This document shows positions 35,450 to 46,810 of a stretch of 64,000 bases of DNA, piece after piece; position 1 is the first letter of the stretch, and each line of letters begins with the position of its first letter. The DNA is from Cavia porcellus (lineage: Eukaryota; Chordata; Mammalia; Rodentia; Caviidae): assembly GCF_034190915.1 (NCBI RefSeq), contig NW_026947502.1:37974785-38038784 (forward strand), given 5' to 3'. The notes below the pieces were generated by a model that had not been told where the DNA came from, did not search any database, and worked only from the letters and a program-made list of their open reading frames with translations. The translations under genes and the position numbers were made by a program.

Positions 35450-35477
35450 AATAAAACCTAAAAAAAAAAAAAAAAAA
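35450..35477 (+). other. Polyadenylation-signal-like AATAAA followed by poly(A)
   Basis: AATAAA at 35450-35455 and a 17-base A run from 35461. This is the signature of a retrocopied transcript or a non-LTR element end, on the plus strand. The upstream sequence was not matched to any gene or repeat. Confidence 0.4.
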
Positions 35478-35904
35478 GGAAGAAAGGAAAGAAAAAGGGC
35501 ATGACACCATTCTGAAATTCAGAGGCAACTCCTGCTTTAGGACAGGCCCCCCAGCGCCCCATTTTCTCCCTCTGGGGTCCATGGTTACCCATAGATGACC
35601 AGGGTACCATTTGGCCCTGTAGGGAAAGGAGATGCAAGGGCAGGGACACGTCTGTCCCGGACCCACCCACCCTGAGCTAGGCCTTGCATTTCCCAGCAGG
35701 CATGCTGGCTGGCAGCTGCCGCCTGGTTCCTGCAGACCCAGTGGAAGGGAAAGAGAAGCAGCACCACTTGCAATCCGGTTTTGCCTGGGTCCAAGGCCAG
35801 CCCAGGCCAGACAGGGACTCTGCCTGTCCACCTGCCTGTTTGGCTGTCTGTGCCCCAGACTTTGAGAGCCTGCGAAGCATGATGTTCGAGCTTCAGATCT
35901 CAGC

Positions 35905-35970
35905 TCTTGGATGACCTCTGGTAAGAACTTCGGAGCCTCAGTTTTCCTGTCTGTGAAATGTGCCGGTTCA
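35905..35970 (+). repeat. Short MIR fragment
   Basis: 'gcctcagttttcctgtctgt' followed by 'gaaatgtg' matches the MIR core 'cctcagtttcctcatctgta' region. Only the core is visible. Confidence 0.45.
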
Positions 35971-36129
35971 TATACTATTCCAGGACACATCAGCTCTGCT
36001 CCTCCAATGCACTCACAGGCGCCCCTGCGTTCTCCAAGCGGAGGAAGGTGGGGTAGCCCTGCACGGTGGAGGAAGTGCTGAAGCCCAGGAAACCGGCTTC
36101 TGGGGCGTGGATGGCAGGGGCCACGCCAT

Positions 36130-36780
36130 CCGGCTTTAGCGAGCTTGGGTGATACCTGCGCGCTGGGCCAGAGCAGGAGCACAGCAGCCACCCTCGCTCC
36201 TCCTCCTGACAGGGGGCTGCGGGCCGCGCAGTGTCGCTGTGGCTGCCACGGGGGTGACCACTCGGCCTTCGAGGAGGGGCGGGAGGGCCCGCGGGACAGC
36301 GACCCGCCCAAGCCTCTACCCGGGGCTGTCTCTGCGCCAGGCCGTGCACTCCGCCCTCCGCCGGCCTCGCGCTGTGGCCTTGTGCGGTATCTCCGGGTCC
36401 AGGGCTCCGCATCTGATCGCCCCGCCGGTGACTCAGTCTCGAGTGGGCCCTGTGCATCCTCGCCTCGCCTCGATGAGAGGCTGTGTCTCTAATCTGGTGC
36501 CGGTGCAGGTGTCACTGCCCCGCAAACTCAGCGACGCCGCCCCGCCCCGCCCCGCCCCGCAGGAGAGAAGCGGCCCCCAGGAGCAGGTGCATTGACCGCT
36601 CGGAGCAGAAAGAACCACACGTTCCCGTTCGCCTCCCTTCCCCACCGCCTTACCGCGCGGGTCCTGAAGTCTCACACGCAAGCCCAATCGGGGCGAGCCC
36701 TGGGCTTCGTGAACTCAGCAGACCGCTTGCCCTGGGTGTAGGCGTTGGCTGAGGACCCAGAGGAAGCGCCGTGGTTCCTC
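36130..36780. promoter_or_regulatory. CpG island, candidate promoter
   Basis: CpG dinucleotides are dense here and sparse on either side. Four overlapping GC boxes (ccgcccc units at 36537-36560) and a CCAAT box in good context ('gcccaatcgg', CCAAT 36684-36688) are present. No TATA box was seen, which suits a CpG-island promoter with dispersed start sites. I could not find a coding first exon or decide the direction. The long frames crossing it are explained by GC content. Confidence 0.6.
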
Positions 36781-37985
36781 CCGGTGTGGGCTGTGGCTCA
36801 GCGAGTTAGGTCGCTACTCTGAAGTTTGATGTTCTCTTATGAAGACAGGGATAATGGTGCTACTTTCCCCGTGAGGAGTCACTCAACCACCTACACATCC
36901 TGGAAAGAGGAACCCCATTTTTACGAGGTGAATGAAGGTTTCGTTGGCCTCTTCTGGACTCCAATATAAGCTTTTGCACAGCCCCTCTTACCGCTACCCA
37001 AGGACAATGCCCCAAACTCCTCATGCCGCACTGCCTGGATTGCTGGTAGGTACCAGTGAGGGCAGGGACGCCTGCGTCTGGACACAGGTATCTGCAGAAG
37101 TGACCTGCAGTACCTCCTTGCTGCTTAGCTAAGTTGAGGCACCAGTCAGGCAACCATAATTAGAGGATCTGACCTCTTGAAGACAAAGTCTTTGTCACCG
37201 CACATAGCAGGCATTTTGGACCAGGTACACGCTGACTGAGGATGAGGTAAGGCAGACGAATAGGAGCAGATGAAGACATCAGTGACGGCCTTGAGATCAG
37301 CTGGGACCTGGATATCAGAGCTTATGTTTCCTGTAATCTTGCATTAAGTGTCGGTGGAGAATACAGCTTTGGCAAAGACCCGGGCTGGGTTGACAAGTTT
37401 ATGATTGAGCAGTTCAAAGGACATCTTCTCATTTCAGACCTTGTCAGCTTTGCTGTCTTCTGACCTCTGAAGTGATCAGCTTTATATACAGACTTCAAAA
37501 CAGTTTTCTCACCAGCAATGTGATGACGTCAGCCTCAGGCCTTCTCCAAAGCTACCGTGCAGTATGCCCACAAAACCCAGTGGGCACTCACCCTGAACAC
37601 CTGGAGGCATGGGGGACCTCATGCAAAGGGGCACCCTGGACCAGTGGAGAGAGGATACTGGATAGATAAGTTTCCATTTCATTTCCTAGCAGAAAACTTT
37701 ATCTGCATCCCATCAGAATTCTTAGAATTTCCCATGGATCATTAGTCATCCACAGAGGAAGCCTCACACATCTTTGCCGTTTTCTGTTCATGTTTTGGGT
37801 CCTTCCTCATCCCTGGGATCACTTTCCACAAGAAACACTACCTCTGGGTAAGCCTGTGTCTCAAGCATGTGTTTGAGGAAACTCAGGCTAAGATGATCAT
37901 GTGTAAACTGTAAGGAGGGACGGGAAAGTATGGAAAAATATTCTCACAAAGTGAAAAAGAGGGCACAGTGTAAAAAGTACCTAAA
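36781..37985. other. Unassigned sequence
   Basis: Single-copy-looking flank of the CpG island. 'ctggtaggtaccagt' at about 37043 is donor-like, but nothing confirms an exon. Confidence 0.35.
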
Positions 37986-37988
37986 ACT

Positions 37989-38050
37989 GCCGGGTGTGCT
38001 GTGTGCCTGTATCTAGTCATGTGTTTAAGGTAAATCCAGGATCACCTTTG
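37989..38050 (+). repeat. B1-like 5' fragment
   Basis: 'gccgggtgtgctgtgtgcct' followed by 'gtatct' resembles the 5' end of a 7SL-derived SINE in sense orientation. The rest of the element is missing. Confidence 0.4.
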
Positions 38051-39090
38051 TGTTTCCTGTCACTGCAGGCAGGTGCGATCACAAATTATGTGGCTATGGA
38101 TTTCACCTGGAATGAGCTTTTCCCACATGAATTCAAGTAAAAAAGACAGGCAGGAAAAGCAAACAAATTTACAAAGCAGTGCTTATATAATAAGCTGTAA
38201 AATTAAGCAGAACAAAGAAGAGACAAACCATAACAGAAAGGACATGTACACATTTTATGTTTGTGTACAGGATGTATCCTTGTATCATTATAAAGGTAGG
38301 AGTCAAGTGATAGAGTCCGCAGACTGACGCTGAGCAGGGAGTGCTGAAATTCAGATCTGATGAGTGGAAAATGAGTTGGTGGGGACAGGATGAGGGACAC
38401 AAGCAGGAGCATGTGGGTGAGGTGGAGTAGATTATAAAGAGCGCTGGAGGTGAGGACATCATGAAACCCAGCAGCTGGGGGCTGAATGAGTCGCTGTTCT
38501 GCAAGGCTGAAGTCGCCAAGAGTGGTGATGGCAGTGGTTGGAGCACAGGTGCTGAGGTTACTGATGAACAAGGAGAGTAGATGCTTAGATGACGGTGGTA
38601 AGTACAGGTGGCGGGTGATATAGTTGGATGGCATCATTCCCAAGGGCCTGGGAGCTTGAAGGGAGGGAGGAAGATATACGGAGCTGCACCTCCTCCCCTT
38701 TGGGCCCTCACCAGGAAGGAGAGAGGCCTGCATGGGAGGGCTTGCAGATGGCATACTTGCAGGAGAGAGAAGAAATTTCCATTGAGGCAGACCTGAAGAG
38801 ATCAAGAAAGAGAGAGAAGGAAAGAAAGACAGGAAGAAAGAAAACAAGAAAAGAAAAGAAAAGAGAAAACCACAAGGGAACATGCTAATGACGGATCCTG
38901 TCTCAGGATACGTAGTTTATAAAGGTTGAGAACATGGACATGGGTGAAAACATGAGATAATACTTTTTAGTGCAGCTGAAACACGGGAGACAGTTTCATG
39001 TAAAGTGCTGCGAGGAATGCTCATGTGACAGTGGTGGTGGAGGTGACCGCTACCAGAGCAAGAGCTAAGGTGGAAGCGTAAGTTACGTCG
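38051..39090. other. Unassigned, purine-rich at 38.80-38.88 kb
   Basis: The GAAA/AAGAAA-rich patch at 38.80-38.88 kb is low-complexity. The 226-codon minus frame across 38203-38883 begins in that patch (a poly-Phe/Ser start) and has no recognisable domain. Confidence 0.35.
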
Positions 39091-39094
39091 GGAA

Positions 39095-39275
39095 GAAGCA
39101 CCGATCTGGGGGTCACAGTGCTCTGGGGTCCTCAGTCTGGCTCTGTTACTCACTGGCTTTATAGCCTTGGGCAAATCAATCACATTGTTTTCTGTGGGCC
39201 ACAGTTTGTCAGTTTGTCTGCCTATAAAATGAAAGGGTTGGATAAATTCTGTGGCTGCCCACTCTATGGTCGGAG
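39095..39275 (+). repeat. MIR SINE relic
   Basis: Sense MIR order: 'ctcagtctggctctgttact', 'cactggctttatagccttgg', 'gcaaatcaatcac', 'tataaaatgaaagg'. Confidence 0.8.
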
Positions 39276-39824
39276 GGATTGTGCCTAAAGTATATATGTT
39301 TCCTGAAACAATTCTTCAAAACGTTGCATTTGAGCATCTCCAAAAGTCAGAGCTCATTTTCTGAGGGAAAGGACCCAAAGTGTGCAGTGTGAAAAAGTTC
39401 CTCAGGTAACTTTCCCTTTTCCTTTCTCTGGAGAATTGCTTTGCCAAGAAGCTAGTCTTTCCTCTCCCAAACGCCATTGCTCCAAAACTGATAGAAAGAT
39501 TAGTTTTGTCAGTCAGACCTGGTTCGGAGCAGTTATCAGAGAAGACCAGACACCCTGAGCGCTGCCCTCCGGAGGCAGAGGCCAACAAGAGGAAGCTTTA
39601 TTTTTACAGCTTCATTCTTCAGCATTTCCCCGTCAAATGGAATCTAAGCAGTTCAGATTTTGGGGTTTTTTGTCTTGTTTTGTTTTGCTTTGGTTTAATA
39701 TGTAAGACCACTTGCTGTTACCCAGCCTAGACGCTGGCTAGCTTTGGGGAAGGCTTCCCCTTGGCCAGTGGCTGGGAAAAGTACAGGAAAGATGGGGGTA
39801 CCTTGAGCTCAGGCATCATAGTCT

Positions 39825-39892
39825 CTTTGTGGACCCAGTGCCCAAAAATGCACCTCACATGCTCAACAAATATTTGTTAAACTGAAATCTAA
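39825..39892 (+). repeat. L2 3'-end relic
   Basis: 'cacatgctcaacaaatattt' followed by 'gttaaactgaa' matches the terminal L2 sequence in sense orientation. Confidence 0.65.
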
Positions 39893-40739
39893 GGCAGAGA
39901 AGAATAGATCAAAAAAAGGCAGCGATGTAGGGGAGTTCATTTGTTTTCAGCTGCCAGGAAAGGAACAGCTGCAAGAAAACTACTACTTTATGCTGAGCCA
40001 CCCACCAGCATTAAAGTTGATGAGCAAAATAGAACTGCTGATGTGAGAAGACTGGAGAGCTTTACCACTCCCAGAGCCTCTCGGACCAGAGAGAGGCTCA
40101 CATATTCCTAGGAAGGAGAGAAACTGAGCCCTAACACGTGCAATGAGTACCTTAACAAGTTACAAGAAGGAGATAGATAAACCTGCAGAATGATATTTGA
40201 ACCAAAAATGATGTTGATAGCACAATGTAAAAAATAAAAGGACTAAAATCCTAAAAGATTTCAATACAGTGGCTTTAGGATAGACAAAGATATTGGGGGA
40301 AAAAAGGCAGGGTGATTTGGAAATGTATCAAATCATAAATAAATTTTCATGGCATATAGAGATATTAACTAATTCCAGATATTCATAGAAAATATATGTT
40401 TAAATGCATGTTAAAACTAAAAGATTACCTATAAAAAGAGAAATAAAACACATGGTGTCCAACCATTGGCAGAAAAAAATATGCAAAGAAATTAAATAAA
40501 TTAAAATGAATGGTAAAAAAGGGAAAATTTTTGTCCCAGTTTTTTTTTAAAAATAGAATAAATGGAAAACAAAGATTTTGCAACTATGTCAAATTTTAGT
40601 AATCTTAATGTGTGTAATGGGGTTAAATTTATTTGATTATCTGACAAAAGTCTGATTCCTCCCCTAGAAGGTTAGCTCTATGAGATCTTATATCACATTA
40701 TATATATGCTTTCTCTCATCAGTTTTTCTGTCTACCTAT

Positions 40740-40935
40740 CAAAAGAAAAATGAATATGTCATTGTGGTTTTAATTTGAATTTCTGTGATTAAAAGGAATG
40801 TTCAACACCTTTTCAGAAATTTATTGACCAATTGCCTTGTTGTGTGAAGTGCTTGTTTAAATCTAAGCCCACTTTATAATGAGATGTTGGACTTTTCATT
40901 ATTGATTTATAGAAATTCCTTATATTTTTTAGAGA
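40740..40935 (-). repeat. L1 3'-region fragment, antisense
   Basis: 'ttgtggttttaatttgaatt', 'ttcaacaccttttcagaaat', 'gaaattccttatattttt' follow an antisense L1 ORF2 3' region. It is isolated and diverged. Confidence 0.6.
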
Positions 40936-41039
40936 CAACTATCAGGAAATTTTAATATGAATTTCTGAACAACTTCTAGTCTATAGATGAAATCTTAATA
41001 AAATTACAAACAATTTGGGAATAAATGCAAATGTCATCA

Positions 41040-42055
41040 TAGCACTAAAATCTATAAGGGTACAAAGTGATGTGCAGAGGACATTTGATAGCTTTAAATG
41101 CTATAATTTGACCTTGAAAAGGCTTTTTAAACAATGAATTAACTTGTGAATTAAGAAGCTAGATGACATGGAATAAGGTAAACTCGCCCCAAAAAGTAAA
41201 GGAAGGAATTAATAAATACATAAATACATGAAAATGTAGGGGTTAATCAACTAAAAGCAGGAAATAAAAATTGATCAAGGCTCCATTTGTGAAAAAAGAA
41301 GAATATTCACTGAATAACAGAAAGCAGAAAAATGCTTTTGGGAGAGTTAAAACATAAAAATATACCATGTTCAACTTCATTACAATAAATTTGAAAATCT
41401 AGATTAAAAATACATGGTTTTTTAAAGTAAACATAAATTCTAACAGAAATGTTGAAAAGTTAGACATGAAGCAAGATCACCAAGAAGCAGATAATTTAGA
41501 GCATAGAATAAAACCGGATGCTTCTTGACTCATTTGTGTGGATTGCAATGTGCATAGTTATATATCAGCACTAAACAGAAGAAAACACTGGAAAACTGTA
41601 ACTCAATCACATTTATTGATTAAATCTTAGACAAAACATTAACAAATCCATTTGTGCATTAAAAGAATAATACATCTTAACTAAGTAGGGCTTCTCCTTG
41701 GAACGTCAGCATATTTCAACCTTAGGAAATCTATCAGTGTAATTCAGTTGATTAAGAATTAGAAGGAGAAATCGCTGTCTTAATAGATTTAGAAAAACTT
41801 CTAATGTATTCAACAAAGACCCACTCAAGATTTAGAAGAAAACAGAAAGAAATAGAATAAAGATACCTTCATTTTAATAATGGGAAGAAAGCATATGCAA
41901 ATGTAACTGTGAACCACAAGTCAAAATCAAAAACAAAGACAGACACCAATGTTATAGCTCAATAACTAGCTAATGGGACTTTTTAAAACTTATGTTTAAT
42001 TTTATTTTTAACTTTCTGGCAGGAGTATTAAGTGGACTGGAAGTCTTCTACCTTC
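41040..42055 (+). mobile_element. Ancient L1M ORF2, left part
   Basis: Sense L1M ORF2 order from the segment before reverse transcriptase ('catagcactaaaatctataa') through an RT-like stretch ('cttaatagatttagaaaaac') to 'ggactggaagtc'. It is split by the younger minus-strand L1 and continues at 45700. It encodes no usable frame. Confidence 0.6.
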
Positions 42056-42230
42056 AGTCAGATTTTGGTTCAGAAATATTTCCACAGGCATCATTTCTAT
42101 ATAGCTACTTTGTTTTGTTGTTGTTGTTGTTACTTTGGGTTTTTTTTATTTTAAAGAGGATAAAACTGAACACAACAAAACAGAATGAATCAGAACCCAA
42201 GAAAGCAATGTAAGAGACATAGATTTCAAA

Positions 42231-43255
42231 GCAAGATAACCAAAAATTTTCACTATCATATCGTCTCTTGTTTTCTCCCAAGTAGTTGTCCATATCTTCA
42301 GATATAGTGAATTCATACAAAACAACATAGTATAAAACCAATCCAAACAGGATGATGAAGGCCTTTTAGGTCTTCAGGACAGGACAATAAGAAAGTCCAC
42401 AATGGCTGCCATAGTGTCTTTCATTCTCTTCCAAATAGCTGTCCATACCTTCACATATATTGAAATTAAACAAAACAGACTAAAATCACTCTGAACAAAG
42501 AATAATAGTTATTGCTGGATTTCACATCATGACGCTATGGAATCAGCACTGGGTACTGTAGTGGCTCTTTTTCTTCAAAGTAGCTGTTCATTTCATCATG
42601 AGTTAGATGATCAGTTCTCATAACCTGTTTATAATTTCTACACATGCATGAGTCTCTACATGCATATCTATCATTGCTGTGTTAGAGGGAAAAACAAAAC
42701 AAAGCAAGACAAAAGAAAACAAGTTCCTAGAAAATATGAAATGAAAAAGTCATATAGAAGCACAATACAAGATGATCTACAATGGTTACTGTGTTGTCTC
42801 TTGTTATCTTCAATAGAATTGTCTATGTCATCAGGCATAGTATAATTGAATTTAGCAGTACATAACAATATTAATAAAAATGAAACATTGAAGACATTAT
42901 AAGACTTCAAATCAGAGTGGCTATCCTAGTGAATCTTGTCATTTTCAGTGTAATTGCCTATATTCTCAGACTTGATACTATCAATCATAACAGACTCAAA
43001 TAAAATCAGTCAATACAAAACAGCAATCTAACAAACAAGATTCAAATAAGATTAGTCATAATAAGACAGTGTAAGTTATACAGGGCTTCAGATTATGTTA
43101 ATAGGAAATTAAGGATGATTACCCTAATATATCATGCTATTTTTGGGGTAGCTGTCTATGCCCTCAAATCTAGTGCAAGTAGACAGACTGGAACAGAATT
43201 CAATCCATCTAAACAGAGTGGTGAGAATAATGTGGATTTTAAATCCTGTTACACT
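42231..43255 (-). repeat. Degenerate tandem units in the L1 3' UTR
   Basis: A core resembling 'tagctgtccatatcttcaga' recurs at about 42283, 42436, 42591, 42814, 42951 and 43150, each time followed by an 'aaacaaaacaga'-type A-rich segment and preceded by a 'gtctcttgttttctt'-type T-rich segment. Spacings are about 137-223 bp. Single related cores occur in the 3' UTRs at about 4394 and 53226, so the unit belongs to this L1 lineage. Confidence 0.6.
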
Positions 43256-43988
43256 ATTAACAATATCCTCTGCCTTCCTTTTTAGACAATTCTTCCTCTT
43301 TTACTCCCACAGGGTACACTGCACATTTTGGGTCCCACCAACTCCTTCAGTTTTTAGACTGGGGGGGTTAACATATTTACCTAAGTGGTTCTGAACCTTT
43401 TTACTCCTGGGCTTGATCTCAAGTTGTATTCCTTTACCTACAAAAGTCTCAAGGTTTTCCTTCCTTATAGCTGAGTAGTTCTCTACTGCACAGAAGTATC
43501 ATGTCTTTCTAACCTGTCTGTAGATGCTGGTCAAGTTGCCCCTGTTTCTCTCTGGTTCCCTGTCATATCGAGCATTGTTTTCTCATATTTGATTTTCAGT
43601 CCTTAAACCCTCTTTCAGGCTAATTATATTTCCTATACAGACATATCAATTGGCCCTACCGCCTGTCTACTCTGCCTGTATTTTTTTTTTTGTTAGTGCG
43701 TCAAGGCCATCTGTGTTAGAGATTATAGCCAACCTTCTCTGTCTCATTTCTGATATGCTATTTTTCTATCATTGGTTGTCTACTTTTCTCCTTCATTCTA
43801 CTGTCTGCCCCATTCATTGAGGCCTCTCTGCCACTGTTGCTGGAATCCTGGTATTTTTTTTCTCTCTCTCTCTAGAATGTCCTTCAGTATTTTTTTAGGG
43901 TTGGATTGATGGCCAAAAATTCCCCTGGTTCCTCCTTGTTATGGAAACATTTTGTTTCTCCATTAATTTTGAGAGATAGTTTTGCAGA

Positions 43989-44246
43989 CTACATCAATCT
44001 GAGTTGGAGGTTATTTTCTTTCAAGGCTTGGAATATTTCACTCCATGCTCTTCTTGATTTGATGGTTTGTGTCAAGAAGTCTATTATGGTTTTGATGGGT
44101 TTTCCTTTATAGGTATTCTGTTTCTTTTCTTTGACAGCTTTTGATATTCTGTTCTTGTGATGAATTTCTGGGATCTTGATTATTATATGTCTTGGTGTAG
44201 ATCTGATTTGGTTGTAGGTGGCTGGAGTTCTGTATGCCTCATACAT
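43989..44246 (-). pseudogene. L1 ORF1 C-terminal region (relic)
   Basis: The frame includes STPRHIIIKIPEIHHKNRI and KGKPIKTIIDFLTQTIKSRR, the order of the RNA-binding C-terminal part of L1 ORF1 proteins. ORF1 proteins form trimers that bind L1 RNA. The part between this and the N-terminal frame is out of frame, so the gene is broken. Confidence 0.75.
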
Positions 44247-44504
44247 CTGAATATCATTTCCTTTTCTTATGCTTGGGAAGTTTTCCTTAATTATTTCATG
44301 AATAGCTTTTGCATTTCATTTATGTTTACCCCTGTTTCTTCACTCACATTTTTTATTCTTAAGTTATAAATCCTCTTGTCTTCTAGCCTTTGTATTGTTA
44401 TTGCTTCTTTCCTTGTTATTTTTAAGAGATCTTTCATGATCAGACACTGCAAACCTATCTTCAAGTTTTGTTAATCTATCTCTAGTTTCTGTCAGGCAAT
44501 TTTT

Positions 44505-44954
44505 CTAGCTTTTGAGGGAATTTTTAATTTCCTGGTAATCTCTTTGAATCTGTTTCATGTATTCTAGATTTTCTTTATATTCTTCATCAAACATTTCTCT
44601 CCTTTTTTTGTGTTCCTCCATTTTTCCATCTGTGTCTTCTTGAGAGGTGCTTAGCATTTCTTTTATTAATCTTCTTATATCTTGCTTTACTTGAATTAAT
44701 ATTTCAGTTTTGAGCTTGTCTATGATGTCACAAAGATATCTCTTTATGTCAGCTGATGCTGTGTCTGATATTGCATGTTTGCTGCCCTCAGTCTCTTTTG
44801 TATTTATCTCTCCTGGATCAATATTCACTGGGTTGGGGGCTTGGGGGCTTTTCTTATTTCTTTCTCTTGTCATGTTTCTGGTTTCTTCCATATAGGTGTA
44901 TGGTGGAGGTCCCAGCCCCTTTCCTTGTTGGTTATGGCTTGGAATAACAAGCAC
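44505..44954 (-). pseudogene. L1 ORF1 N-terminal and coiled-coil region (relic)
   Basis: A 149-codon frame on the L1 sense strand just downstream of the 5' UTR. The first 60 residues are polar. Residues 65-149 are rich in K, E, I and L with heptad-like spacing, consistent with the ORF1 coiled coil. It ends before the RNA-binding region, which is encoded in a different frame at 43989-44246. Confidence 0.65.
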
Positions 44955-45705
44955 ACTGGCTAGGGGTTTTTGCCCTCTCCAGTTTGCTGTTGACCACTGA
45001 GATGCAAGCAGGGGCAGTGTGTGCTGGTCCCTCCCCTATGAGCCAGGCAATCAGCAGGGGCCCTCACCATCTTAGTGTGTGCCGGGTGTATGGAACTGGT
45101 TGGGACAACTTTGGGGACAATGTCATCCCTGGCTATTGGGTCCCAGCCAGGGGCATGACACAGCAGACAGATCCCACCAATCTGCTCTGGGTAGGGACCA
45201 ATCAACTGAAGTTACTGTTGTTCCTTTTTCATGCGCGTCCTGCCCAATTCCAATATGTCATCCAGTTGGTCTCCCCTTTCCCATTGGAGAGTCTTATTCT
45301 GAGCACTCACCATGGGTTAGTGCAGGTCTCCACACTGGCTCTGTTTTCTGTTGGGCTCACTGACCCCCAACTTCAGCATGACTGAGGCTCTGGCTGTGAG
45401 TGCGCCACACCCTGGAGTCTGGGCGGCTCCAGTGAGAGCACCATGGCCACGAATCTGAGGTGCCCCAATGGTAGTGCCGTGACTTTGACCAACTCCTTTT
45501 CCTTTAGTTTCTTCCTGGGTTAAGAGGATCCATCTCCCTCCATCTTGTCTTCTTTAGGATGTTTTATTCTGGCATCTGAGCTGTTTCTTTAAGGGAAGCT
45601 CTGTATTTTGCTGTTTACTGATTCACCATCCTTAGCTCCACCTCTATCTAGCTAATGTGACTCTGTTGTATTTGTGTCTCAGTGTCCTCCAATGGGATTT
45701 TAAAA

Positions 45706-46130
45706 ATAAAAAAATACAAGTATTGATAAAGAAGTGGCAAGATTGTTTTTATTTATAGACAGCACAACTGTCTACTTAGAAAAATCCATGCTAATCAACT
45801 GAGAAATGATTTGAATAAGATAATTCAGCAACTAGACAGATACTGTTCCCCATTAATAAGCAGTTGTGAAAATGTCATGAGAAAAAAAAAGACATTAGCA
45901 AATGACATTTACAAATTCTAAATTACCCAGGAATAAACAATACAAAATGTCTAAGAGCTTCATAGAAAAATACTGAAAATTATTTCCTAAATATTCAGGA
46001 AAGCTTTATGACGTATTATACAGGCATCAATCCATAGACAGAGCTATGACAAAACACGTCAGATGAGATGAGTCCACACTGCAACATTTGACCACAGACC
46101 CTCTATTAAGACTGTAAGTCAAAATGGCTT
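45706..46130 (+). mobile_element. Ancient L1M ORF2, right part
   Basis: It resumes the L1M ORF2 order after the split: 'gattgtttttatttatagac' (position of the catalytic FADD motif, here changed), then 'attcagcaactagacagata'. The left part ends at about 42055. Confidence 0.55.
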
Positions 46131-46760
46131 AGGTTTGCCAAAATTTAAAATAACATTTCCAACCACTATCAAAATTAGGTTGTTATTTTAGTCCCTTGCC
46201 CAATTGATGTCAACCTGTTGCATTTTTTGTTGTGATTTGATTGGATAAATTTTGTAGAACTGAAGAGATTTCTGAAAGTGACCTCTAGCTGGATACCTAT
46301 AGTGATACCTACAGCTTCATGAACTCTTCTGTGTGCAAACAATTTGGTTCATGAACAGAAGTATTCAGCAAATATTCACTTCCATGCATAAACTCTGTGT
46401 CTTGTAAGAAACAAGTCATGGCCATCTTCCCCCAAAATGTAGAATGAATTAAATTTGTGAGTCAAGGTACTACCACTTTCACCAAAACAATGCAAGTATG
46501 CCATTGGTCTAGTGTTTAGAAACAAATAAAGTGGAGTAGAGGGATAAAGACAGATTTTGGTGTGTCTTCTGGCATCAGGAAAAGACTCGGTTGGCTGCAA
46601 TATAATTTGGTGACATGAACAATTGCAGAAGCCGTGAAGCTGATATTGTCAAAGAATACAAGGAGGTTAAAGGAATCCCTGTTTCTGGCTGAGCTGAAAT
46701 ATTGTCTCTGCATCTTTTATGAACTGACCATGTGTGCCATTTTTCTCATTACCAAGGCAG
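46131..46760. other. Unassigned, single-copy-looking
   Basis: No repeat was recognised. The right end is pyrimidine-rich ('gccatttttctcattacc') and leads into an AG acceptor at 46759-46760. Confidence 0.35.
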
Positions 46761-46803
46761 GCTGGCCCTGAGGATGGAAGCTGCCGTGCTTTCATGGATT
46801 TGG
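46761..46803 (+). other. Candidate small coding exon with start codon
   Basis: Bounded by an acceptor-like pyrimidine tract plus 'aaggcag' (AG 46759-46760) and a strong donor 'gggtaagta' (GT 46804-46805). ATG at 46774-46776 opens exactly ten codons (MEAAVLSWIW) up to the donor, so the intron phase would be 0. The residues look like the beginning of a signal peptide (hydrophobic, Trp-rich). The ATG context is 'gaggATGg', with G at both -3 and +4. I do not recognise a gene. Short splice-flanked frames do arise by chance. Confidence 0.25.
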
Positions 46804-46810
46804 GTAAGTA

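Larger units (their letters stand above)
42125..45705 (-). mobile_element. L1 with 5' UTR and ORF1, ORF2 mostly deleted
   Basis: Reading the minus strand from 45705: a GC-richer 5' UTR (about 45.7-44.96 kb), ORF1 (44.95 to about 43.9 kb), then the final part of ORF2 ('tatagctgagtagttctcta' antisense, near 43.46 kb), then a long 3' UTR ending at about 42.13 kb. Endonuclease and reverse transcriptase are absent. The 3' UTR contains about six degenerate tandem units. It interrupts an older plus-strand L1M. No target duplication was resolved. Confidence 0.7.

Noticed and set aside
35382..36311. 309-codon open frame on the minus strand
   Set aside because: It crosses the poly(A) tract (giving a poly-Phe stretch) and the GC-rich, stop-poor edge of the CpG island. 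It has no recognisable domain and low-complexity composition.
38203..38883. 226-codon open frame on the minus strand
   Set aside because: It starts in a purine-rich low-complexity patch (Phe/Ser-rich N-terminus) and shows no family motif. Composition alone explains it.
42231..43255. CRISPR-like or satellite array
   Set aside because: Units are degenerate with variable spacing, sit in an L1 3' UTR, and have no identical repeat/unique spacer pattern.
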